DNA of 64,000 nucleotides, taken from NCBI GenBank assembly GCA_015501075.1, contig JADNYJ010000159.1:1-64000 (forward strand). The letters run 5' to 3'. The position numbers were made by a program, and so were the translations under genes. Shown piece after piece: positions 10,482 to 21,210 of this stretch (position 1 is its first letter; each line of letters opens with the position of its first letter). The notes below the pieces were generated by a model. That model did not search any database. It saw only the letters and a program-made list of their open reading frames with translations, and had not been told where the DNA came from. This DNA is from Gymnopilus junonius. Its lineage: Eukaryota > Basidiomycota > Agaricomycetes > Agaricales > Galerinaceae.

Positions 10482-11675
10482 TCATTCCTGTATATTCTTA
10501 CCAGGATTCGTTCGAGGTGTGATGCGAGAGCCATTTGGAAGGACTATAAAATTATCTGCATTTTTCTTGCACAATCCCTTCTTCAGATAGTCTTCAGCTA
10601 TATTGCAGTCTGGAATAAAATGGTAAGAGCTCGAGCAGAATGCACAGGAATTTCCTTGTTTATTGCTTCCTGAGCTTCGGTTTGAATTTGCATTTGAATT
10701 GGCTCTTGGGGTAGGCTGCTGCTGCTGCATAAGTGTTTCAACACGCTTCATAATTTCCTCAACGAGGCTATTGACATTAAAACCGCTATTGCTCTGTGGC
10801 TGGAAGCTCGAAAAATCGAAGTGCTCTGTTTTAACCCTTGGCTCGAGAATAGTACTCGATGGATTAGAAAATGGAGAGGGTGGCGCAGCGCCTCCGTGGT
10901 TGCATGACAAAATAAAGAGAGCCGCCGTTTGAATTTGATCCAAAGTGAACGGATCATCAGTGTGGTGCTTCGGATCTTCAGCATATAATTGGTCTCGGAC
11001 TTGCTTTCGGAACGAAGAATTTAGTCCCTGAAGGAATAGACGGCTGATTTCACGGTCATTAATTTTACCAGCATTCTTGAGGTAAATTGACATGACATAG
11101 AAGGATCTATAATAAACACCGAATTGTTCCGCTGTGGAAATCTTGAACTCAGCTTGTCTTTCAACGAGCGCTTCGAGATTCGAAATGGTGTAGCAATGAT
11201 CTTCGCTAGCACCAGGATAGCACTTAAATACCTCAGTCTTGAAAGTGGTCCAATCATTTCCTTTTGAGCTAGGCAACATTTTCCAAAGCTGCTGTTCTTC
11301 TGGTAATAAATAACGAATAGCCCATTCAATGGTTTGATGAACAGACAAATTATGATTGCGAGCTAGTTGCTCGACCTCATCTAAATAACTTGCGAGGGAG
11401 ATAGCTTTCCCATCAAACTTCGGGGCGGAAGGATGATGTACGTTCGGCATGCCAGATCCGTGGGTACTGGCTATATTTCCGGTAGCCGTCACATTGGTTT
11501 GATTGATTGGGCTACTCGGATTCGATGTATTGGGTTGGTTGGGTGGATTGCCCGTACTTGTATTGATACCTCCTTGTCCGGACATATTTACGTTTGTCCA
11601 GTCAACTGGGATAAATTTAGGACGGGGTGGAGAGTCGAGTTCGGACTCGGAATCGGATATTTCGGATGAAGGCAC
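10482..11675 (-). CDS. Gypsy gag
   Basis: This is a 397-aa minus-strand ORF starting at the ATG at 11675. It has an acidic Ser/Pro-rich N-terminus, then a capsid-like helical region (APKFDGKAISLASYLDEVEQ, EWAIRYLLPEEQQLW, DREISRLFLQGL), a Gln/Asn/Ser-rich linker and one zinc knuckle CAFCSSSYHFIPDC of the CX2CX4HX4C form. This layout is that of retrotransposon Gag, which packages the element RNA. The ORF ends in TGA directly after NIQE and the downstream codons remain in the same frame. The stop therefore probably arose from CGA by a CpG transition, or works as a leaky stop between gag and pol. Confidence 0.88.
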   Translation of the reverse strand: MPSSEISDSESELDSPPRPKFIPVDWTNVNMSGQGGINTSTGNPPNQPNTSNPSSPINQTNVTATGNIASTHGSGMPNVHHPSAPKFDGKAISLASYLDEVEQLARNHNLSVHQTIEWAIRYLLPEEQQLWKMLPSSKGNDWTTFKTEVFKCYPGASEDHCYTISNLEALVERQAEFKISTAEQFGVYYRSFYVMSIYLKNAGKINDREISRLFLQGLNSSFRKQVRDQLYAEDPKHHTDDPFTLDQIQTAALFILSCNHGGAAPPSPFSNPSSTILEPRVKTEHFDFSSFQPQSNSGFNVNSLVEEIMKRVETLMQQQQPTPRANSNANSNRSSGSNKQGNSCAFCSSSYHFIPDCNIAEDYLKKGLCKKNADNFIVLPNGSRITPRTNPGKNIQE

Positions 11676-11807
11676 GTCGGAAGGTGGAAGAAAATATGAT
11701 GATTCTTCGTATGGGAGCGGTCCAAATTCGAGATCCGTGTTGGTAATATTAGAATCCTTCGAAGAAGCGTTCGAAGGTTAGGTAAAATAACCTAAACAAA
11801 CTTTTGG

Positions 11808-11827
11808 AACCCTCGCGGTGGGCTCCA
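11808..11827 (-). other. tRNA primer binding site
   Basis: Two bases inside the 5' LTR, the minus strand reads TGGAGCCCACCGCGAGGGTT. Its complement ends in CCA and resembles the acceptor stem plus T-arm of a tRNA, as expected for the minus-strand primer. I cannot name the tRNA. Confidence 0.65.
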
Positions 11828-11829
11828 GT

Positions 11830-12645
11830 TGTAAATGCGAGGAAGTTTCGGAAGTCCGGAATGGGACTCGGAATCAGACTCCGTCTGATGAGGGACCAAA
11901 AGCGTAGTTTAGATAGGGATTTAATTTGTAGAGTAGGGATTAATCCAATCACGCTTTGATAAGACGTGATAAGATAACCATTTGAGAATGAGATAAATGA
12001 GATTTTGAGGTGGTTGGCCCGTTAATTGGCCGATTTCTTTGTTTTTTGGTGAGTGGATCGGTACTAAATTCACTGAGTAGCTACGATACACTGTACCAGT
12101 ATTTATACTGTAGCTACTGTAGAGAAAGGGTCAAGTTTGAGGAGAGAAAAAGAGGTGAAAAGCGAAATTTGAAATAAAAGGTCTATTCTAGAGCTGATTT
12201 TGCTGCGGGCTCATCGCCTTACTAATTATTATGCTCTGTAATCCACAGATAAGGTCAGGTGAATGGTTTAGAAAGGAATAGACGGGTCTAGTCTACTGAA
12301 AGAAATTGAAATTGGCCCAGATAAGAAGGAGGAAAATTATAGGAGAGTCGGATTTGTAAGGCCAAGGCTCAGAAATGAGTCAGCTTGTTGATGGATAGCA
12401 TGATAACGTTGGAAGATAGGGTGGATATTTGATTTTCGAACCCGTTTGAAATTCAGAAGAGTTGTTACGCGCTCATGTGCTTGATGAGGACACTTCCTTA
12501 TTTGGAAATTTGTCGCTCGAGTCGAGATAATGGTGCGATGGTGCATCACGCAGTACCATAATTCTTGTGCGCATCACTCGGTAAGTTGCCCAATAAATTT
12601 ATATTTTATCCGATTTACAGGGACAGTCTGAGGGCGACCCTCACA
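11830..12645 (-). repeat. 5' LTR of the Gypsy element
   Basis: 816 bp. By eye it differs from the other LTR at about ten positions, several of them G/A or C/T transitions. The start codon used by the chimeric ORF in the other LTR is ACG here. Confidence 0.93.
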
Positions 12646-13467
12646 ACGTCAAGGATCAATCGGGCCAGTTCTTCAAGGTTTCACGCTTTCATCTCAGAAA
12701 TCAGGGTTGGAGTTCAGATAAACCCCCGCTGGTCCATTCTTATCTCGAATTATATCTGATCGGGACTAGGCTTGCGGATTTTTTGTTCTATCTACAGCTT
12801 CATACATAACTGAGTTCGTATTTATCTGAATTATCATGGCCGGAATTTCCTCCGTTGTACAAGGCGCAGTTTTGTTTCTTTCAATGAGCATCTTGCGTTT
12901 CGTGTCGGAACCTTATCTTTGAAATTCGGACAGATCTAACTGGATCCACTGAACGAGTATTCACTTCCTTGACTGTGACTGTACTATGCCGTTGAAGATA
13001 AGCGCGTGTTGTCAGACAATTAAAATGAACGAACCAAAAATAAAGTTGGAAAAGAGCGCACGGGAGTAAGAAAGTGGAACTTCCACTTCCATCCATGAAC
13101 GAAGATAAAAGACTTGTGTAATACAAGAACAGGAAAGGAAAGAGAAAGAGGAACAGCGAAATCATCAGGAGACACAGTGACATGTTGATACTACCGGTGG
13201 CACGGTGTAACCTTGCGCTTGGTCAGATCTCTACGAAGAGATGTCAGTTACCTTACTCAGATTTTTTCAGTCAGAAACTGGCTTGTATATGTGACTGAAC
13301 TTCTGGACTACTCGAGGTGGAGGAAAACAAAAAAGTTTCAAGGTGAACTTTAACTTCAAGGAATGAGTCCTCAAGGCCTCGCGGATTGATCGCGGGTTGG
13401 ATCGTGGGGGTGTAAAATGAACCTTAGCACCTCCAACCCCCCACAGGCTCCCATCCGTCATTTATCA

Positions 13468-13475
13468 CTTGGAGC
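13468..13475. repeat. 8-bp target-site duplication, left
   Basis: CTTGGAGC directly before the element; the same 8 bp follow it at 14432-14439. Copy B of the host repeat has a single CTTGGAGC at 15916-15923. Confidence 0.85.
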
Positions 13476-14431
13476 CAAGGGGTTGACAGCCGAAAAGTCC
13501 GAGACAACGACTACCCAGCCTGGGTGGGGGTGGGTTAGCACGGGGTCCTGGTCAGGGTCCTCCATATCAGGAAGGACGCTGCAATGCCGGACTATTTTTG
13601 TCAAAGCATTACCCTCGCGTCTGCTGGACAGCATGCTCTCTTGGGCTTTCTCCAAGCTTTTTCTTTGCAATTTACTCATATATAGCTCTTGCTTTGATAA
13701 TAAAATTTGATTATTCCTCTTTTCTATACTCCTCCTTTGCTCTGCTACAAGAATGCTGACTCATAACAGGTGATTGTGGCTGTTTGAAACAAATCCACTT
13801 GAGCACATAGACTTTCGCGTCGAAAATGGAAGACTCAATCAACTCAAAGTCTTCCCAGAATGCGGGGAAGATCGCGGTAAACTGTTTGCACAATGCGATT
13901 TATGTGGTACTCTCATCGTCTCGGCCCAAAGCGTTCACTCAACAATATGACAAACCATTACCGAAAGAAAAAATGCATTGAAAAGAAGAATCCCACGTTT
14001 TGAGGAAGAAATGAGGGAAATACCTTTAAATTATACCAACAAATGGAGCGAAATGAACCAGGTGCCGGACAGTGACCCAATTGAAGCCCCAGTCGAAGGA
14101 GAGTCGGCGCAAGAGAGGGTCATCTGATGCTTCGCAAGCATCCTTAGTCTCAGACGGCCATCTCCATCAAAGAAACATAGATAAATCTACATTTGTACTC
14201 TAAATTCACAAAAATCACTTTAAATTGTTGGGAATATATGATCGCGCTGAGGAGAAAGCCCAAGAGAGCGTGCTGCGTCCAGCAGACGGCGAGGGTAATG
14301 CTTTGACAAAAATAGTCCGGCATTGCAGCCGTCCTTCCTGATATGGAGGACCCTGACCAGGACCCCGTGCTAACCCACCCCACCCAGGCTGGTAGTCGTT
14401 TGTCTCGGACTTTTCGGCTGTCAACCCCTTG
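13476..14431. mobile_element. 956-bp non-autonomous hAT-like inverted-repeat element
   Basis: The two ends are inverted copies of each other for roughly 175 bp, starting CAAGGGGTTGACAGCCGAAA at the left; the reverse complement of the right end starts the same way. An 8-bp target duplication and a terminus of the CAxGGG type are features of hAT transposons. The interior has no transposase-like frame, only short ORFs, so it must be mobilised in trans if at all. The TIRs differ by a few small indels, which implies that the insertion is not brand new. Confidence 0.8.
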
Positions 14432-14439
14432 CTTGGAGC
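14432..14439. repeat. 8-bp target-site duplication, right
   Basis: CTTGGAGC, identical to 13468-13475. Confidence 0.85.
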
Positions 14440-14532
14440 ATTCCAATAACAACTTGAGAAGATAAGTCCATCGAGAGAATGTAGATATGATTACATCTTC
14501 TGTGGATAGTCCATCTCGTGTGCGAGTGATCG

Positions 14533-15097
14533 TAAATGGCGAGCTGGAGCCTGGCACGTTGGGTGCCATAGTAAGCAGATGCGAGTTGTGGAGTAGTATT
14601 TTGCATACCTATTACCAACTGTGCACCCATATGTTTCCTTTGATGGTATCGCAAAAAGAGAGTGGAAGAAAGAGGCGTCTTTGGATGGATGGATGAAGGC
14701 GTGGGCTCAGGAGTCGGGAGTCGGCACAAGGTCTGCCTAAGGATTACATGAGCTTTAGTCTTATTTGGCTACGGCTTTCCAGATTCCAGTCGATGATGCC
14801 ACCCGTTATCGTTTTCTCCTCAACTGTGCTCCTCTCCCTACTCACTTCATGCTCTCTTAGGTTCGTCGAGTTCCTGGCTCCTGTCTCGCTCTCGTGGTTC
14901 CCCTCTGTGAATCATATCTCTGAGTTTTGCTCTATAGAGTACCCTGGACATTCGATATTTGAGCCCCTCACTGACCATGCTTTCCTTGACGTCGTTTCAG
15001 CCGTACATCACGCTTATCGGATTTTCCAGCGGCCAGCTCACTAATAAGAGCAGGTGGCGGATACGATATCCCGAAGCGATCGAGACTCCGTAGCATG
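14533..15097. other. spacer between direct repeat copies, no gene seen
   Basis: 565 bp of single-copy sequence. A 98-codon plus-strand ORF (14748-15044) has no recognisable features and no splice partners. Confidence 0.5.
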
Positions 15098-16016
15098 TCA
15101 AGGATCAATCGGGCCAGTTCTTCAAGGTTTCACGCTTTCATCCTCAGAAATCGGGGTTGGAATTCAGATAAACCCCCCCCGGTCCATTCTTATCTCGAAT
15201 TATATCTGATCGGGACTAGGCTTGCTGATTGTTTGTTCTATCTACAGCTTCATACATAACTGAGTTCGTATTTATATGAATTATCATGGCCGGAATTTCA
15301 TCCGTTGTACGAGGCGCAGTTTCGTTTCTTCAATGAGTGTCTTGCGTTTCGTGTCGGAACCTTATCTTTGAAATTTGGACAGATCTAACTGGATCCACTG
15401 AACAAGTATTCACTTCCTTGACTATGACTGTATGACTATGCCGTTGAAGGTAAGCGCGTGTGTTGTCAGAGAATGAATAAAATGAATGAACCAAAAATAA
15501 AGTTGGAAAAGAGCGCAAGGGAGTAAGAAAGTGGAACTTCCACTTCCATCCATGAATGAAAATAAAAGACTTGTGTAATACAAGAACAGGAAAGGAAAGA
15601 GAAAGAGGAACAGCGAAATCATCGAAGAGACGCAGTGACGTTGATACTACCGGTGGCACGGTGTAACCTTGCGCTTGGTCAGAAGAGATGTCAGTTACCT
15701 TACTCAGATTTTTCAATCTGAAACTGGCTTGAATCTATGAACTGAACTCCTGGACTGCTCGAGGTGAAGGAAAACCAAAAAAGTTTCAAGGTGAACTTTA
15801 ACTTTAAGGAACGAGTCCTCAAGGCCTCGCGGGTTGATCGCGGGTTGGATCGTGGGTGTAAAATGAACCTTAGCACCTCCAACCCCCCCAACAGGCTCCC
15901 ATCCGTCATCTATCACTTGGAGCATTCCAATAACAATTTGAGAAGATAAGTCCATCGAGAGAATTCGGACATGATTACATCTTCTGTGGATAGTCCATCT
16001 CGTGTGCGAGTGATCA
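15098..16016. repeat. direct repeat copy B, uninterrupted
   Basis: 919 bp matching copy A without the hAT-like insertion. It starts TGTCAAGGATC and ends GAGTGATCA. It is the natural empty-site control for the insertion in copy A. Confidence 0.8.
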
Positions 16017-17600
16017 TAAAACTTCAGGAGAGATCATGGCACAATTCGGATATCGAGTGCGAGGAATTTGAAAAGAGAGAAATAGGAAAAGAAATCAGTT
16101 CAGTTGAACCTCGCCAAAAAAAAGAAAGAAATGAAAGAAAGAAAGAAATGAACGTGAAATGTCATTAAATAAATCATGATGAACAATCATCCATCGTCTA
16201 GGCTACTTATCCACTCGCATGTGCTTGTCGCCGGAGGAGGCTACTAAATATCTCCAAGACGGAGGTTGCAGAATTGATGAGGAAAGATATGAATAAGCAG
16301 AATTCTCGGACAGTCCGTCTTGTTCAAGATAAACATAACGCCCTCTGAGCGACAGACCAGGCAGGGTGGAATGGAATGCCGGAGGATCAGGGATCAGAAT
16401 GAAAAAGATGTATCCTGGCAACAAAATAGAGGAGGAGGAAGCCAGTTCGAAACCTGCCTCGGAGAATCATAGAAAAGGCAAAGCTAACGAAGAGCGGATG
16501 AAGGAAAATGATGAGGAGAGCATGAACACGGCCTTCCGGCAAGAGTGATAAGCTGGTTTCATAATGAATAGGCATATAGGAGAAGGGCTGGACTGGAAAA
16601 TGTGACGGGGAGTGGGTATCCCGGCCACTTACCTGGAGGATGAGAGATTGAAGAGGGAGTTTACCACTGCCAGGCTGGAAGGGCGGCGAGGTGGTGGTAT
16701 TCGTATCTGAGGCTTGAGGTAAGTATCTAAGATAGGAAGAAGAAGGACTTGATATGAGGAAAGTAGAGTAGTATAGGACGCACATCGACCTTTTCCACAG
16801 CAGCCATCATACCTGATTGAAGTGTGGTCCACATCCTCATCAGCCTGATAAAGCAAGAAGGCAGCCCCTGGTGACAATAACTGTTAGGCAAATCAACACG
16901 ACGGAGGATTTTGGGGAGAAAGCGAGCTCAAGTATGGATGGGTGGAAATGGACCATGGGTGTGCTAAGAGAGTTCAACAAGGAAATGGGCGAATGAGAGC
17001 GGTCATCGAATCGGATAAGCACCTGGCACCCGAGCTGAGAAGGAAGAACTGCTTAGCCACCTGGTAAGCATAATGTTGATAAGGGACATGGCGGGACAAC
17101 GGGAGCTACTTACGCACTGTAATTCCCTCGATTGCCTCATATGAGATTGGGATTGTTAGGATAATGGGGAACAGGAGAGGAAGGCGCCGCAGACTCGGAG
17201 TCGAGGGTTCAACGGAAAGGCTAAGTGGGAACGGCTGATTACGCAAGTTTTGGGTTTGTTTGTCGACAGACTATGCGCATGGCCTGAAAAATACAGATGC
17301 GAGCTCTTTGAATAGTACGTCTAATATTGCTCTTCACTACTGTGGATTGTACCACTGACCTGTCGACCGACCTAGTGTGATTATCACGCATAGTTTAGGC
17401 GCGAATTCAGCCCAGGAACTCTTGGCTGCCTGTTACTGTGCATACAGTCGCTCATTCTACCTCCCCACCTAGCCGATCCCATCCTGAACTCCAGTAAACA
17501 CGTCCCACGACCTTCAACTCGAGTTATGGCTATCTGTTGCTATGCCCGCTCTCTGTCGAAGGCAATCGCGGTCGCGATATCATGCACCTATGTATCACAG
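16017..17600. other. no firm gene; possible spliced minus-strand fragments
   Basis: A purine-rich stretch (about 16060-16150) is followed by minus-strand segments flanked by donor-like GTAAGT or GTATG sites (near 17112, 16811, 16630). One open piece is 16424-16203, and others read YLPQASDTNTTTSPPFQPG and GAAFLLYQADEDVDHTS. They could be exons of an unrecognised gene or a degraded one. I could not link them into one convincing reading frame. Confidence 0.25.
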
Positions 17601-19633
17601 AACGTTGACGGTTGAAGAGACCTAGTGGTTCTTGTTGCGACTCGAGAGGAATGGGCTTGAGATGGATAGAGAGAGCGCATTGGACTAGGAGAGGTGTGTT
17701 CTCTTTTGGCTTCCATCCGAATCCCAACTCCTTTGTTCACAGCTGTCTTGTTGATACACCTATCCAACCGCCTCAGCGATCCATGGTGCTATCTTCGACC
17801 CTCCCTCTCCTTGTCAATTTCCCTTCCGCCTTCATAGTGCTCCCAGTTCAGTGCACTGGTTTCGCCTGCTTTCATCCCGGCCCTTCTTATTACCCATCGC
17901 GTGTCGAGTCGAGCGTGATGGTACATACTTCACGCTGGCTTCTGTGTCCATTTCGATGTCTGATTTCTTTTTTTTTTTCACCTTTTCTTTCGTGTTTTAG
18001 TCTCAGTCATTGTGGAAAAGTCGATGTACTATATGCACTCTCCTTCCGATTTTTCGTCGCCGACAGCATCTGTTCAACTCGAGTCGCTCGTCGAAGAAGG
18101 TTCACCATCCCTTTATCATCTTTACTACATTACCGAACAAAACGCACATACAAAATGGCCCCTGTTCTCCGGGACTCCTACTATGGTACTTGTCCCTAAT
18201 TTCTCCCTGTGATGGTGCATTCCTTTTTATGATTTTTCCAGTCCTCCTTCTGACACTGTTTCGAGCAATATTTTGCTACCTTGCATCCAGAGCAGACCTT
18301 CAAATCCGACTGAGCGTCCTTTCCGCACGTCATGCAGTTCCCTCTCCTCGCGTCCCGCGCGATCTGTCTATCACCTGCATATGGTGTTAAATATCAGGTA
18401 GCTGTTCTGTTGCTGGATGGATGGAAAGGGGCGTACTGTATTTCTGCATTTCTGCGATCGTGCGTTCTGTTCGATCTAAAATATGCAATGAAAAAAAAAT
18501 TCAGCTCGATTTATGACCCTGTAGAAGTAAGTCGAGCCGCGCATCGGAACTTTTGTATGGGTATTTCGTCTCGGGTGAAAGTGGCCCATCCATTGTCCGA
18601 AAACAGTGTTCTTGTCCCTCTCTGAAGATACTTGAACGCATAAATCATTGGAAAATCTAATCGAAGTTGATTGACCTACTTTCCATCTCAAGGAACTCTT
18701 TCTCCTCATTTCGTTTATTGTCCATCCTTCCCACGTTTTGTTTCAAAAAATTATCCATAATGGTACAGCAGGAGATTCCAAAAGGACTCAGCGAAAATAT
18801 TTCAAAAACAGAAGTGCGAACGTCGATGAGGTGGGTCTTGACGAGTCTTCATGAAAATGATCACTGGGGCGCTGGCCTAGAGTTCCAAGACGATGTTGAA
18901 TGAGCTCGAAGACAAGATATAGCAACTCGAATCTCACCCAATGCGCTTTAGCTTAGCTTCGAGCACTGCTCCCACAGAAGCGGTAGGTGTAGGAAAGAGG
19001 CAACGGCCTTGCTGTGGAGGGAAAGCGCGGTAAAGATGAATTCCGACAACCGGAGGTGGGAGATGTTCGGCTTACGCGTACTGGAGCTTCCCGGAGTCCT
19101 CTCTCCTGACCTCCCACCCCCTATTCACTGGCTATTCGTTACCTCAAATTGGCGGGCTTTGCTTGCTTTCATCTGTAACGTGTTCTGTATGCACCTACTT
19201 TCTCGCGACTCGACTCTGGGTAGATTTCGCCAAAATCTTGTACTACTGTGCTGTCAACTCGTAGGCGTCGCCATCCAGGCCATGACTGGTGTAGCCAGTG
19301 GAACGAACTGTCCTTGTAGCTCGGGGAAGAACTTATTATACTATTGGGGTTCTCTGGGTGTTGATGAGACGGGTGTGACCAAGGTCGTGGATATTATCGA
19401 GGTCGGCAAGTCTGTTCAGGAACGTCGTCGCGGTTAAGGTTCTGACTGCTCATGCACTTGACACAGGACGAACCAGAGGCGTATTAGAATCAGAACGGTT
19501 CAATGGTCTATGGATCAACGACAATAAAAGGCATTTATTTCCTCCTGATTCATGTATTACGAATAGCGGATAATTTACCTCCTTTGACACTTCAACTGTC
19601 ATCCTTCGGATGGGTACAGGAGACAAGACCTCT
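17601..19633. other. pyrimidine-rich intergenic region, no firm gene
   Basis: Plus-strand ORFs at 17612-18199 and 19009-19437 are long by chance standards but have no motif, signal peptide or splice context that I trust. Around 18155 an ATG in good context (MAPVLRDSYY) is followed by a donor-like GTACTT, so a small spliced gene starting there is possible. Confidence 0.3.
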
Positions 19634-19640
19634 TATATAA
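19634..19640 (+). promoter_or_regulatory. TATA-like box
   Basis: TATATAA followed by AAAGG, about 175 bp upstream of the metalloprotease start. It is rather far, so the assignment is weak. Confidence 0.25.
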
Positions 19641-19814
19641 AAAGGGTGTCCTGTCCTCTCCGGCTCACCAAGTCTTCGCTGGTCGAATCTTTTCCTTGTA
19701 GGCTTTCCCCCCTTTTTTTCAACGACACGGCTTCCAATTAAACCTCTCATTTTATAGGTGTGTGTCGCTTTGCAGTATATTCCTCTGTTCTTTCTTAACG
19801 CCACCTATACAACC

Positions 19815-20894
19815 ATGCGAGCTTCTTGCTTTACGTTCGTCACTCTTTCCCTCTGGATTTCCACTTTGCAATGTGTGTAATGTCGTGTGCTTCATAGCAC
19901 AGTATGAATTAATGGAAATTTTGCAAGACGTCGCGTCTATTCCGTAGAAAGCGCGCATTGGGGACGGAAGTGCTGCTAACAAGGCTAAGATCAAGGGCGA
20001 GCCTATGAGGATTGGTACGTTTGAATTTCTGGCACTCCAAATGAGCCTGTTCCTGACGACTTTTCTCACAGCGAACGAGCAAATCAGTAAAATGCAGACT
20101 GTTCTGAACGGTCCTAATCCAAAGTCGCATCCTGCAGTCGTCGCAGCCTTCGGTACTAATGTCAATATCTTCGAAATCAAGAGCGGAGTCGCCAAACTCC
20201 AGACCGAGACATTTTTTGTTGACAGTGCTGATGCAAGACCGGATGTGACGCAGGGTGCCACGAATGATAGAGATAAGCACGTTCTTTTCGGAAGTTGATA
20301 TTTCGCTGGAAATGACGACAAGATGAGAGCTGGGACCGTTATTCATGAGGCGGCTCATGCTATCAACAAGGACGTTGATCATTTCAAAAAGGATGGCTCC
20401 CCGTATGATTTTGGTGCCAAGCCTGACACGAAGAATTTTTTAGTTGGATGTGCGTATCTAAGCTTCTACTTCCATTACAATATCCTAGGTCTTTAATCAA
20501 GACAAGGACAGTCATATGAACGATCTGAAGGCCCTGCGTTCTGATCAGATGCATAAGAATGCTGACTCTTACAGCGTGTGCGGGGAGGAGTGTGCTAAGC
20601 TTGCGAGGCGAGCACTGGAAGAGGAAGATCTCGAGCTTGTGTGTTTTCACCTTTTGTTTCTCGATTTTCAACTGGATGCTAACGACTACTTACAGCGATC
20701 AGAGCTCATGCGTCGCACTCACCAAGCATGTGCCTATCACCCTAAGAATAAGGCCGCCGCTAAAGTTTAAACCGACGAAGAAGTCTATCAAGAAAGCAGC
20801 GAAGGCTCTCAGGAAGGCAGCCAAAAAGGCGAAGGCTCAATCTGCTACTGCGAAAAAGGCTGGCTCTAAGAGCGCTCGGGCTAAGAGGAACTAA
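19815..20894 (+). pseudogene. secreted M35-like (aspzincin-type) metalloprotease with internal stop
   Basis: Exons 19815-19874, 19948-20014, 20072-20449, 20502-20640 and 20696-20894 join in frame (280 codons). The first exon encodes a hydrophobic signal peptide. Around codons 131-138 the sequence GTVIHEAAH matches the GTxxHExxH zinc site of deuterolysin and peptidyl-Lys metallopeptidases. A downstream DGSPYDFGA may supply the Asp ligand, and KNADSY matches the conserved C-terminal NADSY of the family. An in-frame TGA (20296-20298, codon 118) interrupts FGS*YFAG just before the active site, so the gene is probably broken unless it is read through or the base is wrong. The last exon ends in an unusual Lys/Ala-rich tail (KKSIKKAAKALRKAAKKAKA). 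The donor of the last intron (GTGTTT) is the least certain. Confidence 0.65.
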
Positions 20895-21210
20895 GTGTAT
20901 TATTAACAGGATCATAATGTAATGTATCATAATAGAACGTATAATTATTATATTCAATCTGATACTGAATGACCCACCGAATATGCCGTATGCAGTACTC
21001 ACTCTAATTTGTAACGCTTGACTGCACAAGACGGCGTGGCGCAAGTCCTGACAGAGTATACAAGTGTAGTCAGTTGGTTGTCAGCCGACAATTTGAATGG
21101 GTCCGGAAAAACCGGCCGACTCCTGGTTGATTATCACGTGCACAAAATCAACGAACGGTTGCTCCCGATTTCATTGTTCAACTTTCCTCTCTGACGAGAT
21201 TCCGTGCAAC

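Larger units (their letters stand above)
4418..12645 (-). mobile_element. Ty3/Gypsy LTR retrotransposon, 8.2 kb
   Basis: Two direct 816-bp repeats (4418-5233 and 11830-12645) bound internal gag and pol regions in the order gag, protease, RT, RNase H, integrase, read on the minus strand. This gene order is that of the Ty3/Gypsy (Metaviridae-type) group. On the minus strand each LTR begins TGTGAGGG and ends ATTTACA. A tRNA-like primer site follows the 5' LTR and a short purine run precedes the 3' LTR. The LTRs differ at only about ten positions by eye, which implies a recent insertion. Yet the gag-pol junction, protease and pre-RT region carries several frameshifts, so this copy looks non-autonomous. 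I find no matching target-site duplication at the two outer edges. Confidence 0.93.
12647..14532. repeat. direct repeat copy A (~0.92 kb plus a 964-bp insertion)
   Basis: From GTCAAGGATCAATCGGG to GTGCGAGTGATC this matches 15098-16016 with scattered substitutions and small indels, apart from an inserted hAT-like element and its target duplication. It begins one base after the Gypsy LTR. Long ORFs are absent. On the minus strand copy B is bounded by TG...CA like an LTR, but I find no primer site or polypurine tract next to either copy. The class of this repeat therefore stays open. Confidence 0.8.

Noticed and set aside
14748..15044. 98-codon hydrophobic ORF
   Set aside because: Lies in the spacer between repeats and has no family features or introns.
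12647..16016. Direct repeats as LTRs of one element
   Set aside because: There is no primer site or purine tract next to them, no TSD and no coding sequence in the spacer; kept as repeats of unknown class.
17612..18199. 195-codon plus-strand ORF
   Set aside because: Pyrimidine-rich sequence with runs of Ser/Phe/Leu; no motif, no splice logic; probably promoter or leader DNA.
19009..19437. 142-codon ORF with CCQ...TGVASGTNCPC resembling hydrophobin pieces
   Set aside because: Cys spacing does not fit the hydrophobin pattern and no second Cys-Cys pair follows.
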